DNA of 64,000 nt from Zingiber officinale. Taxonomy: Eukaryota; Streptophyta; Magnoliopsida; Zingiberales; Zingiberaceae. The notes beneath the pieces are model-generated. The model did no database searches and was not told the origin of the DNA. It saw only the letters and a program-made list of their open reading frames with translations. Shown here piece by piece: positions 23,885 to 33,283 of this stretch. Location of the stretch: NCBI RefSeq assembly GCF_018446385.1, contig NC_055996.1:129752532-129816531 (forward strand), given 5' to 3'. Made by a program: the position numbers and the translations under genes. Within the stretch, counting starts at the first letter, position 1. Every line of letters starts with the position of its first letter.

Positions 23885-24349
23885 TTGTAGAGTGACGGAA
23901 TCTCACAGGTGACCGAATAACAATTAGGGTTCCTACAACACCACGAGCATAACTTACAAAATGGCTGAGAAAAATTGACAACCAAGATGGACAAGGAATG
24001 CCTAATCTGTCGCATCGCTTCACTTGATTGGATCGTCAATATCCAGGAGAAATTTGCAGCCTAATAAAGATTTTTGTGCTTGACTACCAGATTTTCATGA
24101 AGATGGCAAAATCAATAGTCATATTTTTTTTTATCATCAGGTGGATTCAAAGAACTCAAAATATGATCTCCACTGTTCAAAATGTAACCCTGGATGTGAG
24201 GAACGTTCTCTCAAAGTTTCAAAGCGATTCAACGATTGAAACTCAAGAAAATATAATTCTTCTATAGATGCCTCAAAGAATTCTGAAAATAAAACTATTC
24301 CATAATTCAGCAAGAGAAAAGATGAGGAGATAGATTGACTCTGATACCA

Positions 24350-24561
24350 TGTAAACAAAGCAAATAATGCAAATAGAGTGTAAAAGGCAATACAAAGAGA
24401 AGGAGAGAAGGCGGTAACCGCAAAAGAAGGCTAGCATATTGTATTACAAAAAATTTAGGTTTACAAAGGCGAAAATTAAATATAAATAGACAATAAAATA
24501 ATAACAAAAGATTAATCTACCCTTATATAATAATTAATCATATACTAATATATAGGACATG
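24350..24561 (-). repeat. short LTR of E3 (about 212 bp)
   Basis: Read on the plus strand it begins TGTAAACAAAG and ends ..TATAGGACA, that is TG...CA. On the minus side it is followed by the primer site (plus strand GACTCTGATACCA at 24337-24349). Its outer end resembles the LTR start at 22759. It is short for Copia but within the plant range. Confidence 0.7.
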
Positions 24562-24829
24562 GATAGTTGATCCTTCGATGGGGATAGGAATGATGATAAA
24601 AGTTAAATACCCAATGGATATAGAAATAAATATAAAAATGAATATTGATATAGGTTGTATCGAGCAGGTTTCAGAGAAGACAGGAAGATTCTGGTTAAGG
24701 TAGTGTGGTGATTAAAATTAAGATAGGAAAGCAATCCCCACCTGGTTCAGTTGATCACCTAATTATCGGGTCTCGCTTAGATGATTCTAATGTAAAATAC
24801 TGGGATGGGGTAAACCTAAACGAATATTA

Positions 24830-25545
24830 AACTTCTCTATCAACACTAGGTCGGGCAAAGCCCGGACGGATACAGAGATACTGAACCTTATATATAGTTC
24901 TTGATATGCATTCGGTCGGGTAAAGACTGAACGGGCATAAGGTTCTCTGTGAACACCTGGCCAGGTAAAGCCCGAACGGACCCAGAGATACCTAACCTTA
25001 TACATAGTTCTTGATACACGTTTAGCAGGTAAAGGCTGAACGGACATAATCTTCTCTGTGAACACCCGACCGGGCAAAGCTCAGATGAATCCAGAGATAC
25101 TTAACCTTATATATAGTTCTTGATACGCGTTCAGCCGGGTAAAGGCTAAATGAACATAACATTCTCTGTGAACACCCGGTTGGGCAAAGCCTGGACGGAC
25201 CCAGAGATATTTAACTTTATATATAGTTTCTGATACACGTTTAGCTCGATAAAGGCTGAACATACATAAAGTTCTCTGTGAACACCCAGCTAAGCAAAGC
25301 CCTGACAGGCCCAGAGATAATTAACCTTATATATAGTTCTCGATACGCGTTCGGTCGGGTAAAGGCTAAATGGACATAAGGTTCTCTATGAACATCAACC
25401 GGGCAAAGCCCAGACGAACCCAAAGATACTTAACCTTATATATAGTTCTTGATATGAATTCGACCGGGTAAAGGTTGAACGAACATAAGGTTCTCTGTGA
25501 ACACTCGACCGAGCAAAACCCGGGCGGACTTAATAACATTTTATC
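24830..25545. repeat. tandem array, about 110-bp unit, six to seven copies
   Basis: The landmark TTCTCTGTGAACACC recurs at about 24942, 25052, 25162, 25272, 25382 and 25491, giving a 110-bp period, with one partial unit before. Each unit holds two related halves, one with CCGGGCAAAGCCCGGACGGA-like text and one with GCCGGGTAAAGGCTGAACGG-like text, joined by TTAACCTTATATATAGTTCT. Open frames across it are repeat readings, not genes. Confidence 0.88.
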
Positions 25546-27004
25546 TCATAAAAACTCTTTATACATACACTATCATTCGAATGAGGATAGATTGAACATA
25601 TGACTCTCTATATATGGCTGGTTTATCAAAGGTTGGGTAGGTTTAAATTACCTGAAGGTATAATACCCCTATAATATAGTTCTAACATACGTGCTTTATT
25701 ATACGACTCCTCAAGTGAACTTATGGCATAATAAGAGTATTATATTAGTTTCTGAGCAGGTTTTTACAATATTTAATGTATGGTCGAGCAGATTAATACA
25801 ATAACAAGTAGGGCGGCCGGCCTGGTGGAGCGGCTGAGATGCATTCAGCAGGTAAACAATAGACAATATTTTGATAGTCTGTCATAATTGTCTGAAAATA
25901 TTTCCTTGAAATCTCCTTTGAAAACTAACTAATTTCCCATTAATAAGTCAGTTATAACAATGTTTTCCTTCAACAACTTCAGTAATAGTGTGGAGCATAA
26001 ACGACAAAAGAGGTACATCCGTGGGTAGAAAAAAGATTCCTCAGAACCATCATGAAACATCAAATTATATTTTCTTTCATCACCTAACAAACTCTAACAA
26101 ATTAGAGCATGATATGGAGGTTATGTGAGGTGGTATAAAAAGGAAAATCCTCTCCACTAGGAAGATACGTAAACATTTGCATCTGAAGTCTTACTTTCTA
26201 CTACTTTCTCTACTGTTCTTTTTCGACTTTCAAGAGAGAAGACTGACTTGAGCATTGGAGGGTCTAGCCAGGGATTTCTACCGCAGTCTTAGGTCACTAA
26301 CACTTTGTTGGCTCGTCTGATTGTGCACAGGATCCTTTCAGATCGTGAGAAGCTTATTATTTTTCGATCAATTATCTATCGGAGTCAACGCGCCATCTTA
26401 TAGTCTTCAGACATGATCAAATATAATAGATGAAGATGGAAAATCTGACACAGATTCTACCTAATGTTATCCCCTATTTGTTTAGCTCATGCCTGATTCA
26501 GTTTACTAACACAATTGCTACAAGTTTTCTAACACAGTTGCTACAAGTTTAGCGGATAGCTGGAATTCCTGTTCAAGCTTTTTATCTCCAGCTGGAATTC
26601 ACAGTGCATTCACATTCCTGTTCAAGATATTTTCCCCCCAAAATTAATAATAATAAATAAAATGAACATTTTTTCCCCATAACATATAATCTGATTAATT
26701 AACAGTAATTGATTTTCGGTAATAAGAAGCATCAAATCAACCAAACAATACAGTTGAGTGTAGTAAAACACCATCTAACTCCAACAAGCACAGGCAACAG
26801 CTAGCTTTTATATTAATTCCTCGTGGGGGAATTGGAAACGCCCCAGCAGCTTCTCATGTTCCATCTCCACTCACATCTTCCGTAAGTAATTAATTTCTTG
26901 ATTTAATTCATATTTTTTTCTCCAAATAATTGTACAATTACGTACCCTAATTACATAACCATTACCCACTAATCGTATCTTAATGATTTGCCGAAACACC
27001 ACCA
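25546..27004. other. intergenic stretch; possible decayed Ty3/Gypsy LTR end near 26100-26420
   Basis: No gene is visible. The text around 26230-26420 (GACTTGAGCATTGGAGGGTC, then CACTTTGTTGGCTCGTC) resembles the promoter-distal end of plant Gypsy LTRs in my memory. With the tandem array to its left it could be one old LTR. I could not find its ends, so this is a weak call. From about 26470 to 27004 the DNA is AT-rich and includes the likely 3' UTR of the PADRE gene (minus strand). Confidence 0.35.
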
Positions 27005-28173
27005 TCATGCGATGATCTCGTCCGGCAACGCCACGAACCTCGTCCTCTTCTGCAAATCACAAAATAAAGAAAAAAATTAATTAATAATAAAAAAAAGGGG
27101 AATTGAATTGTGATTTAATGCACAGTGTGGGATCGTGGACTTATTTAACCGCCTCGTTGACCTTTTCTACGGGTCTACATTTATGTAACACAGTGTTGTT
27201 ATTGTATCAAACACGACTTTGACACGCTGCTTTAAATTGATTTTGACTTCCCCATTAATCACGGGCAAGCTTTCCTTTCGCTACACTTCATTCATTTAAT
27301 TTGAGGAATTCACGAGGAAGCTTCTAATTCTATATATTTTTTTTTATCAGACAAATTGTTTTTGAGACTAGAATCCAGACAATAATTTCATGATTTACCA
27401 AATTTATTGAATTAAAATTATTTGGTAGTTTGATCATTTGAATAGAATAATAGAATTGTGTGTGTGTGTTTTTTTTTGTGTTTATCGAAAATATTGAGAG
27501 GGGAAAAGGCATCAAATTATCAGCATTTTGAGGTTTCTTATCTATCACTTACCTCCGTGCGTGGAGTGCGAGGGGTGCGCGGGGTCCGGAGCGTCGGAGT
27601 CGCCGGCTCCGGCGACGACATGACCGACGACGAGGGCGTCGGGGCCGCGCTTTCTCTGGCGGCGCACAGCTGCATGATCCTCCGCGCGGCGTCGGCGGCG
27701 TCCTTGCTCTCCAGCATCAGCTTCTCCACCTCGGCCTTCGGCAGCCTCATCTTCAGCCGGAGCCCGCCGTCCTTGGTCTCCTCCGCCGCGGAGATATTAG
27801 GCGACTGGCCGCCGGATCCCGCGGGGACCGAGAGGTCCGACAAGGAGCGGCGGGTGAGGCGGAGGCTCTCCAGCCGTTCCTTGGCGCTGACCTGGAGCGC
27901 GCCCGACCAGGCGCGGCGCGGCGTGCGGTGGCTCGGCGCGCGGGGGAGCTCCACCAGGAAGTAGAGCCTCCCGGGGAGCAGCGGCGCCTCCGGCTCGAGC
28001 GGCGGCGCGCGGACGCCGAGACGCTTTACCTCGTCTGCGTCGAGGAGGGTGTAGCCCGGGTGGTCCCTGAGCACGGAGACGGCGTGCGCCGGCGGCTTCA
28101 TCCTTAGGGTGGTGCCGTCCACCTTCATCACCTTGGCGATCTTCTTCTTCTTCCCTCCCAAACTGTTCCCCAT
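27005..28173 (-). CDS. PADRE / DUF4228 domain protein, two exons, 221 residues
   Basis: Exons on the minus strand are 28173-27553 and 27049-27005. The donor is GTAAGT at 27552 and the acceptor TTTGCAG ends at 27050, both at phase 0. The product starts MGNSLGGKKKKIAKVMKVDG, a possible N-myristoylation start. It has the family's VLRDHPGYTLLDADEVKRLG core at about residues 33-52 and LYFLVELPR at about 71-79, then a Ser/Thr/Pro-rich, probably disordered middle. The 14-codon last exon ends KRTRFVALPDEIIA, a tail I recall from PADRE proteins. The family is plant-specific and often induced by pathogens or stress; the biochemical role is unknown. The first exon is very GC-rich, typical of monocot genes. 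Without splicing the frame would end in the intron at VSDR, so the small second exon decides the C-terminus. Confidence 0.88.
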
Positions 28174-28330
28174 ACGAGCGAGCGATCGATCGATCTCCTT
28201 CTATTGAATTCTAGCTAATTGCAATTCAAGAACAAAGAACAAGAACAAGCTCTTGAGCAATTTAAAATTGTCGTTGTTGTTGTTGCCGTGTTGTGTGAAA
28301 GAGAGAAGGAGAGAGGAAGGGAGGGGAAGG

Positions 28331-28360
28331 ATTATAAGGACGGTGAGGTGGGAAGTCAAA
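28331..28360 (-). promoter_or_regulatory. putative TATA box and W-box of the PADRE gene
   Basis: On the minus strand CCTTATAATCC lies about 160 bp upstream of the start codon, and TTGACT (a W-box core, TTGAC[C/T]) lies just upstream of it (plus strand 28354-28359, AGTCAA). W-boxes bind WRKY factors, which fits the stress-responsive character of the family. One short motif is weak evidence. Confidence 0.4.
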
Positions 28361-28419
28361 GAAGGAAAGCAAATTGGATTTTCAATTGATAATTTAATTT
28401 CCATCGATATTGCGAGATG

Positions 28420-30190
28420 TGCTTGGAAGGTGAACCTTATTATTTTTTATTTATTTGAATATTGTATTTGTATTTTTTTATAAATTATTTGGAACTTTTC
28501 ATTTTGACCCTCGAGTTTGTTGTTTGACCATACAGAGAAATAAAGTTTAATTTTGCTTAACTCATGTGCAACCCTTTAATATGTTTTTATTGCTTTTTTA
28601 GTGAAATAATATTTTTTTTTTATAAAAAAATGGAAGCATTCTTAAAGGTCGATAAACTCCGAGGGCAGAATTGAAAACTTACAAACATAACATATAAATC
28701 CTTTTTGATATATTCCGCTGACGTAAGAATGATGGACATGAGTCATCATGGTTGAAAATAACGGTCGTTTGGTTGGGCGTAACAGACCACAGGAGCGTTA
28801 TCTGATTAATGATGCCGATTTGACAGTCACTGAAAGCGATATATTTTCAGAGACGGCTGCCTTGTCGATTTCGGAATTTTATCAGCGTCACAATAAATAA
28901 ATAAATAAAACGGAATCGGGCGGTATTTGATGCAAATAACGTCATTTTAATATGTCTGTAACAGTTTTCTTTTGTTTTTTTTTACCGATAAAAGAATGTA
29001 ACGGTGGTGCAATATGCATAAAGAGAAAAAGCGGGCTTCAAAGCATGATCATAGCAAGTCAAATTGAGACCTAATTTGTCATTAAATAATAATTTATTAT
29101 GGATATGGTTTGAAATCTTAGATAATTTATTATATTTTTTTATTGCACCAATCTATTTGAGATCCACTTGGGTCTCAATTTATTCGATAATGAAATAGTA
29201 AAAGATATGAATGAGTGAAATAATCAAGTTGAGGTTAAAAGATATGGTAATTTAGTGAAAGTCAAATCGAGGCTAAAATTAACCAATTTATTGAAAGCTA
29301 AAATAGTTATTTTTTGAGCTTAAGGTTGGTTTTGTTTAATTTGATTTTGATTCATTTAGATATTATAGAGTTTTAACTTAAATTTATTTTTAAATTTAAT
29401 TTAAGGTTGTCACTAGCTCTATTTATTTACAAGAGTTTTTTTTATATAAATATGATTGATAAGTTTTGTTCACAAATATAAAAAAGTTAAAATCTTTAAA
29501 TTTATTTATTTAATTTAACGAATTATTTAAATTTATTTAATTAATCGATAAACTTTTATCAAAAGTTTGATTTATTATAGTCTTAAAATAAGGTTCAAAT
29601 CAGAGTGAAAAGAGATGCCATTAGATCTAAGTAAAATTGGTCTCATTAACTTTAATCATTAATCAAATGACGGCTAAAAATTAATTTTCCTTATCATTTA
29701 TTTATATTCAAATATTATAAAAGATCGATCTTCACATAAAATAATATAAAAGTTCTAATATTTCTTTATGGAGCCAAAATAATGTGAAACGGATCTTTAG
29801 ATTAGATCTGAACAAATTTAAGGTGATCAATTTTAATCATTAGTCAATTGTGTCCTTTTTTTTTATAATTATTATTATTTATCATGGTTGTTGTTGAGAC
29901 AAATTAAGCTATTTTAAAGAAATGGTGGGGAACACTTGCATTTCCTACTTCTCTATTTAGTCGTCAAGGTTTAAATAAATTGGCATTATAGTGCTTGTCA
30001 CGTATTTTCGAAATGAAAATATAAAATATTGATATTATTATTATTTTTTCAAATCTTCAAACTCAATTAATAGATAAATAAGTAAAATCCAAAAAAGTAC
30101 TATAGCTCGTGACGTCTTAATTTCATTATGTAAGAATTGAATTTAAATTGCTTGAAAATGTACTATGTCATTTATCATCGTAGCAGAGTT
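28420..30190. other. AT-rich intergenic DNA
   Basis: I see no gene. A loosely repeated phrase (TTTAATCATTAATCAAATGA near 29655 and a relative near 29825, each close to AGATCT text) suggests an old local duplication or MITE relic. I cannot define its ends. Confidence 0.4.
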
Positions 30191-30679
30191 AGTCGTGTAA
30201 ATGAGCCAAGCCGCTCGTGAGCTATTCGAAGCTCGATTCGATAAAAGTTCGTTTGAGCTCGTTTAATGAGGCTCGTTAAGAGAAACAAACCAAGCTCAAA
30301 CTTCACAATATTCGGCTCGTTAGCTTGTGAACATGTTCGTTAAGCTCATGAATCAACTTTTAAATAAAAAAAAATAATAGTTTTGATATGAAATTTATAG
30401 ATTTTACACTCTACTTATGAAAAACATAGATAAATATATTAAATTTATTTATTAGAATAAAATTATAAATTTTAACAAGAATATTATAATTTTTTAAAAA
30501 TATATAATTTAATTTTTAATAAATATTTAAATTTATAATTTAGATTTATTAAGCTCGTTTAGGCTCGATAAAAGCTCGTGAGCCATGAATATATTCGTTA
30601 AATAAAACTCGAGCTCGGCTTGATTATAAACGAGTCAAACTCAAACATCCAAGAGTTCTGTTCGGCTATTACACCCTTA
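30191..30679. mobile_element. hAT-like MITE with GAGCC/CTCG-rich ends, about 489 bp
   Basis: The left end reads AGTCGTGTAAATGAGCCAAG and the right end ..ATTACACCCTTA, degenerate inverted repeats of the GGGTGTAAAT type seen in plant hAT MITEs. The flanks AGCAGAGTT and AGCGGAGCT match at 7 of 9 positions, compatible with an aged 8-bp target duplication. Subterminal regions repeat GAGCTCG and AGCTCGTT. The core is AT-rich and encodes nothing. The terminal text GAGCCAAGCCGCTCG recurs at the start of the hAT relic near 54122. Confidence 0.65.
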
Positions 30680-31870
30680 AGCGGAGCTATTATTATATAT
30701 GTTTTTTATTTTTTTATTAAATAGGTGGAATAAGTGGGCATCAAATAGACGCTTGCCGTCCATCTCATAGAAAAAAGCTTGGAAAAGAGATACGCGACGT
30801 GTTGAGTGAGGGCGGTGGTGGAGAGTTAATGTGGAGGCATCAATCAATTTTTATTTTCCATCACGTTTAATATTTGTATTTTACTTGGAAAAAAAACATA
30901 AATACTTATCAAAAACATCAAAAACTATTAACGAGGATCAATGTTATTATAATTAACATTCACAGTCCTTATATATAATTTACATAAAATATTTATTTAA
31001 CTCGTGAAATTTACATTGTTTTTTTATTTTTGATTTATCATAAATAATTTAAGATTGTAAAATTTTATAAATTGGGTATTTAAATAAAATATTTTTGAAA
31101 TAAATTGCAGATTGCCAAAATTATAAATTATCACTGAATATTGAATTAATGTGCGTACGATCACGTACCACGTGGTCCATTCGAGATACGTAATTTGCAC
31201 ATTAATTTCTCATGTGTTCTCATTTCATTAATAAAAAAATAACTACGTGTGAAATACTTGAGTCAAAATGTATTTTATTAATTTTTAAGATGTCTCAAAC
31301 TAGTTCATCTATCTAAACTAGTTGTTTATTAATATGAAAGGCAATATTTTTAATAATAGAATAAAAATTTTAAAAGTGTTTTGACAATTTAATATTTTGA
31401 AAAAGATGATGAATGTTAGAGGTATTTTGAAAATCATAATATATGTTTTTTTTTATTATTATTAAGTTGGAGCTACTAAATGAATAGGACATTTAGGATG
31501 AATTCATATTTCATACTATTAAAAACTCAATTTTGGATATGAAAAGGATTTAATGTGGATCAAAAGAGATTTTATTTTAATTTTTTTTTCAAATAAATTG
31601 CTCTTACATTCATATCTATTAGTGGGGACTTTGACTATAAATACCGACGGTCATCTTTTAGTGTGAACTATCACAAAAGTTCATGTAAACGGTCATCACA
31701 ATTTAGAATTTTATGTGATAGTTTTTTAATGCTTATAGTAGAGTCATCGATAATTATGATTATTTTAAAAAAATATAGAATCATCATATCAACAACCCCT
31801 AAAATCAATCTTACGAATATAAATCTTACGAATATAAAGAAAGATAATTATGATGATTTTAAGTTCTATC
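30680..31870. other. AT-rich intergenic DNA
   Basis: No gene, SINE or clear inverted repeat was recognised. A short tandem pair (AATCTTACGAATATAA twice, about 31805-31840) is present. A G-box-like CCACGTGG lies near 31170 with no gene close by. Confidence 0.4.
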
Positions 31871-32497
31871 TTAGAGATGACAATTTTCCCCACGGATTTG
31901 GAGTTCCACGAGAAAAATCCAAAATGAAAATAGAGATCTCCAATGGTGGATCCAGGAATTCAAACATGGAAGGATGATTTTTACGTGAAACAAGGGGCGG
32001 TATCTTCTATCTCCACAGGTGGAATCCCATACTACTAGGGGTTCCATTACCGACAAAGGGGGGAGGGGCGACCGCCGATGCCGCCCCCCCTCTGGATCCG
32101 CCCCTGGGGATCTCCGATTTTTTTGAAATGGGACGAGTTCGGGACGGGTATGAGAATACTATCCTCATCCCCAAACCCGCCTCGAATATTATTATTATTA
32201 TTATTATAAATAATAATAAGATTTTTTTAAAATATTAATAATAGTGTTAATATTAATATTAATATTTTTTAAAATATTAATAATAATATTATTAATAATA
32301 TTGATATTAATATTAATATTAATATTATCATTAATAATAATATAAATTAAATTTATGGATGGGGCGGGGATGGGAGTGGGATGAAGATTTGATCTCCGTG
32401 GGTCAATGTTTAGGGAATCTTTGAACTCGAAAAAATAAAGACGGGACAGGGATGAAGATGACAAACTCACCCCCACCCCGCCCCATTGCCATCCTTA
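31871..32497. mobile_element. hAT-like MITE with TARRGATGRCAAT ends, carrying a nested element
   Basis: The left end TTAGAGATGACAAT and right end ATTGCCATCCTTA are imperfect inverted repeats of the GGATGGCAATGGGGCGGGG MITE type common in plants. The flanks GTTCTATC and GGTATATC agree at 6 of 8 positions. GGGGCGGGG-type subterminal text and an ATT/AAT simple repeat (about 32187-32345) fill the core. A smaller element at 31941-32106 is inserted into it. Confidence 0.65.
31941..32106. mobile_element. small hAT-like MITE (166 bp) nested in the larger one
   Basis: The ends are CAATGGTGGATCCAGGA and CTCTGGATCCGCCCCTG, imperfect inverted repeats of the CAGGGGCGGATCCAG type. The flanks GAGATCTC (31933-31940) and GGGATCTC (32107-32114) match at 7 of 8 positions, as expected for an 8-bp hAT target duplication. 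It encodes nothing. Confidence 0.7.
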
Positions 32498-32525
32498 GGT
32501 ATATCATAAATAATCATTTTTTTTT

Positions 32526-32709
32526 GTCCCTAGAGCGTAGCACGATTGGGGGAGCATGGTTTCGTGATCGAGAGGTCTAGGGTTCGATCCTCGAGGTGTC
32601 ATTGCCTGGAGTTAGCGTCCCAACCATGCGCTTTCAGCTGTGTACTTGCATTTACCTCCCTCTATATCAGTGGGACTGACTCTAGGGGCCGCTGATGTGG
32701 CAGTTCCAC
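32526..32709 (+). mobile_element. tRNA-derived SINE, plus strand
   Basis: A tRNA-like head contains AGCGTAGCACGATTGGGGGA (A-box area) and a clear B box GGTTCGATCC at 32581-32590. A body follows with CGCTTTCAGCTGTGTACTTG and TACCTCCCTC text. The flanks are near-identical direct repeats, ATAAATAATCATTTTTTT from 32506 and ATAAATGATCATTTTTTT from 32710. Such a long target duplication is typical of LINE-mobilised SINEs. Length is about 184 bp. Confidence 0.82.
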
Positions 32710-32853
32710 ATAAATGATCATTTTTTTAATGTTTCCTATGTCGACTATAAGCAAGATCATGATGAACAAATAGAAAGCGGTAAGCGGCCCTAACTCCGCC
32801 AAATTGTTACGACTTATTCAAATGAAAAACGAAGACCAATCATCTATGATTCA

Positions 32854-33283
32854 TTCGACTAATATATGGCAAAAAGTGATTCGTTCGCTCTTAGCACCCC
32901 CACCAATATGTTCTTAGGCTAACAAGAAGGAGGTAAATCACGAAACCTCATGGGGGAGGGCATACTCAGACGCGCTGAATTTCAACCCCAAGATCTCATA
33001 TGACAACACCCATGCCTCAACCATCGCACCATCCCAAGAGGACTACACTTCGACTAATATGTGGTAAAAGGTGATTCGCTCGCCCCCAACACCTCCACCA
33101 ACCCGTCCCTAAGTCAACATGGAGGAGGTAAATCACGGATGACTACTAACCATTGGTACAAGTGACAAGACATGGGAGGAGACATGCTCGGATATACTGA
33201 ATTTTAATCCCAATACCTCATATAACAACATCTTATATTTTAATCATCACATCACCCCGAGGGGACTGCGCTTCGACTAATAT
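32854..33283 (-). mobile_element. tandem dimer of a second SINE family, minus strand
   Basis: Two diverged copies lie head to tail at 32854-33048 and 33049-33271. Each is flanked by TTCGACTAATAT, so this 12-mer occurs at 32854, 33049 and 33272. On the minus strand each copy begins with a tRNA-like head (GGATGGTGCGATGGTTGAGG in one) with a degenerate B-box area, and ends in GTGATTTACCTCCT and GAGCGAATCACCTTTT text. A relative lies at 37913-38090. Confidence 0.65.

Larger units (their letters stand above)
22925..24561 (-). mobile_element. E3: 5' part of a short-LTR Copia with a host NUP98 fragment in the gag position (fossil)
   Basis: On the minus strand the order is a short LTR (24350-24561), a primer site (TGGTATCAGAGTC), about 300 bp of leader, a NUP98-like FG stretch, and then a protease/pre-integrase region. 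The last has WILDSRVLHHMLPN and LISVGQLCDSGFSVSF, where DSG-type Copia protease motifs are expected. No Copia gag with a zinc knuckle is visible between leader and protease. The element is broken, with several breaks, and lacks integrase and RT here. The fragment at 21336-21995 may be its other end. Confidence 0.75.

Noticed and set aside
23345-24023. Minus-strand frames as an ordinary Copia gag
   Set aside because: The text is FG-rich nucleoporin-like and no zinc knuckle or gag motif is present before the QFQKFLASQPHA tail.
24787-25423. Minus-strand frames with repeated RAKRVSE/VRPGF strings
   Set aside because: They are readings of the 110-bp tandem array; the repeat period explains them.
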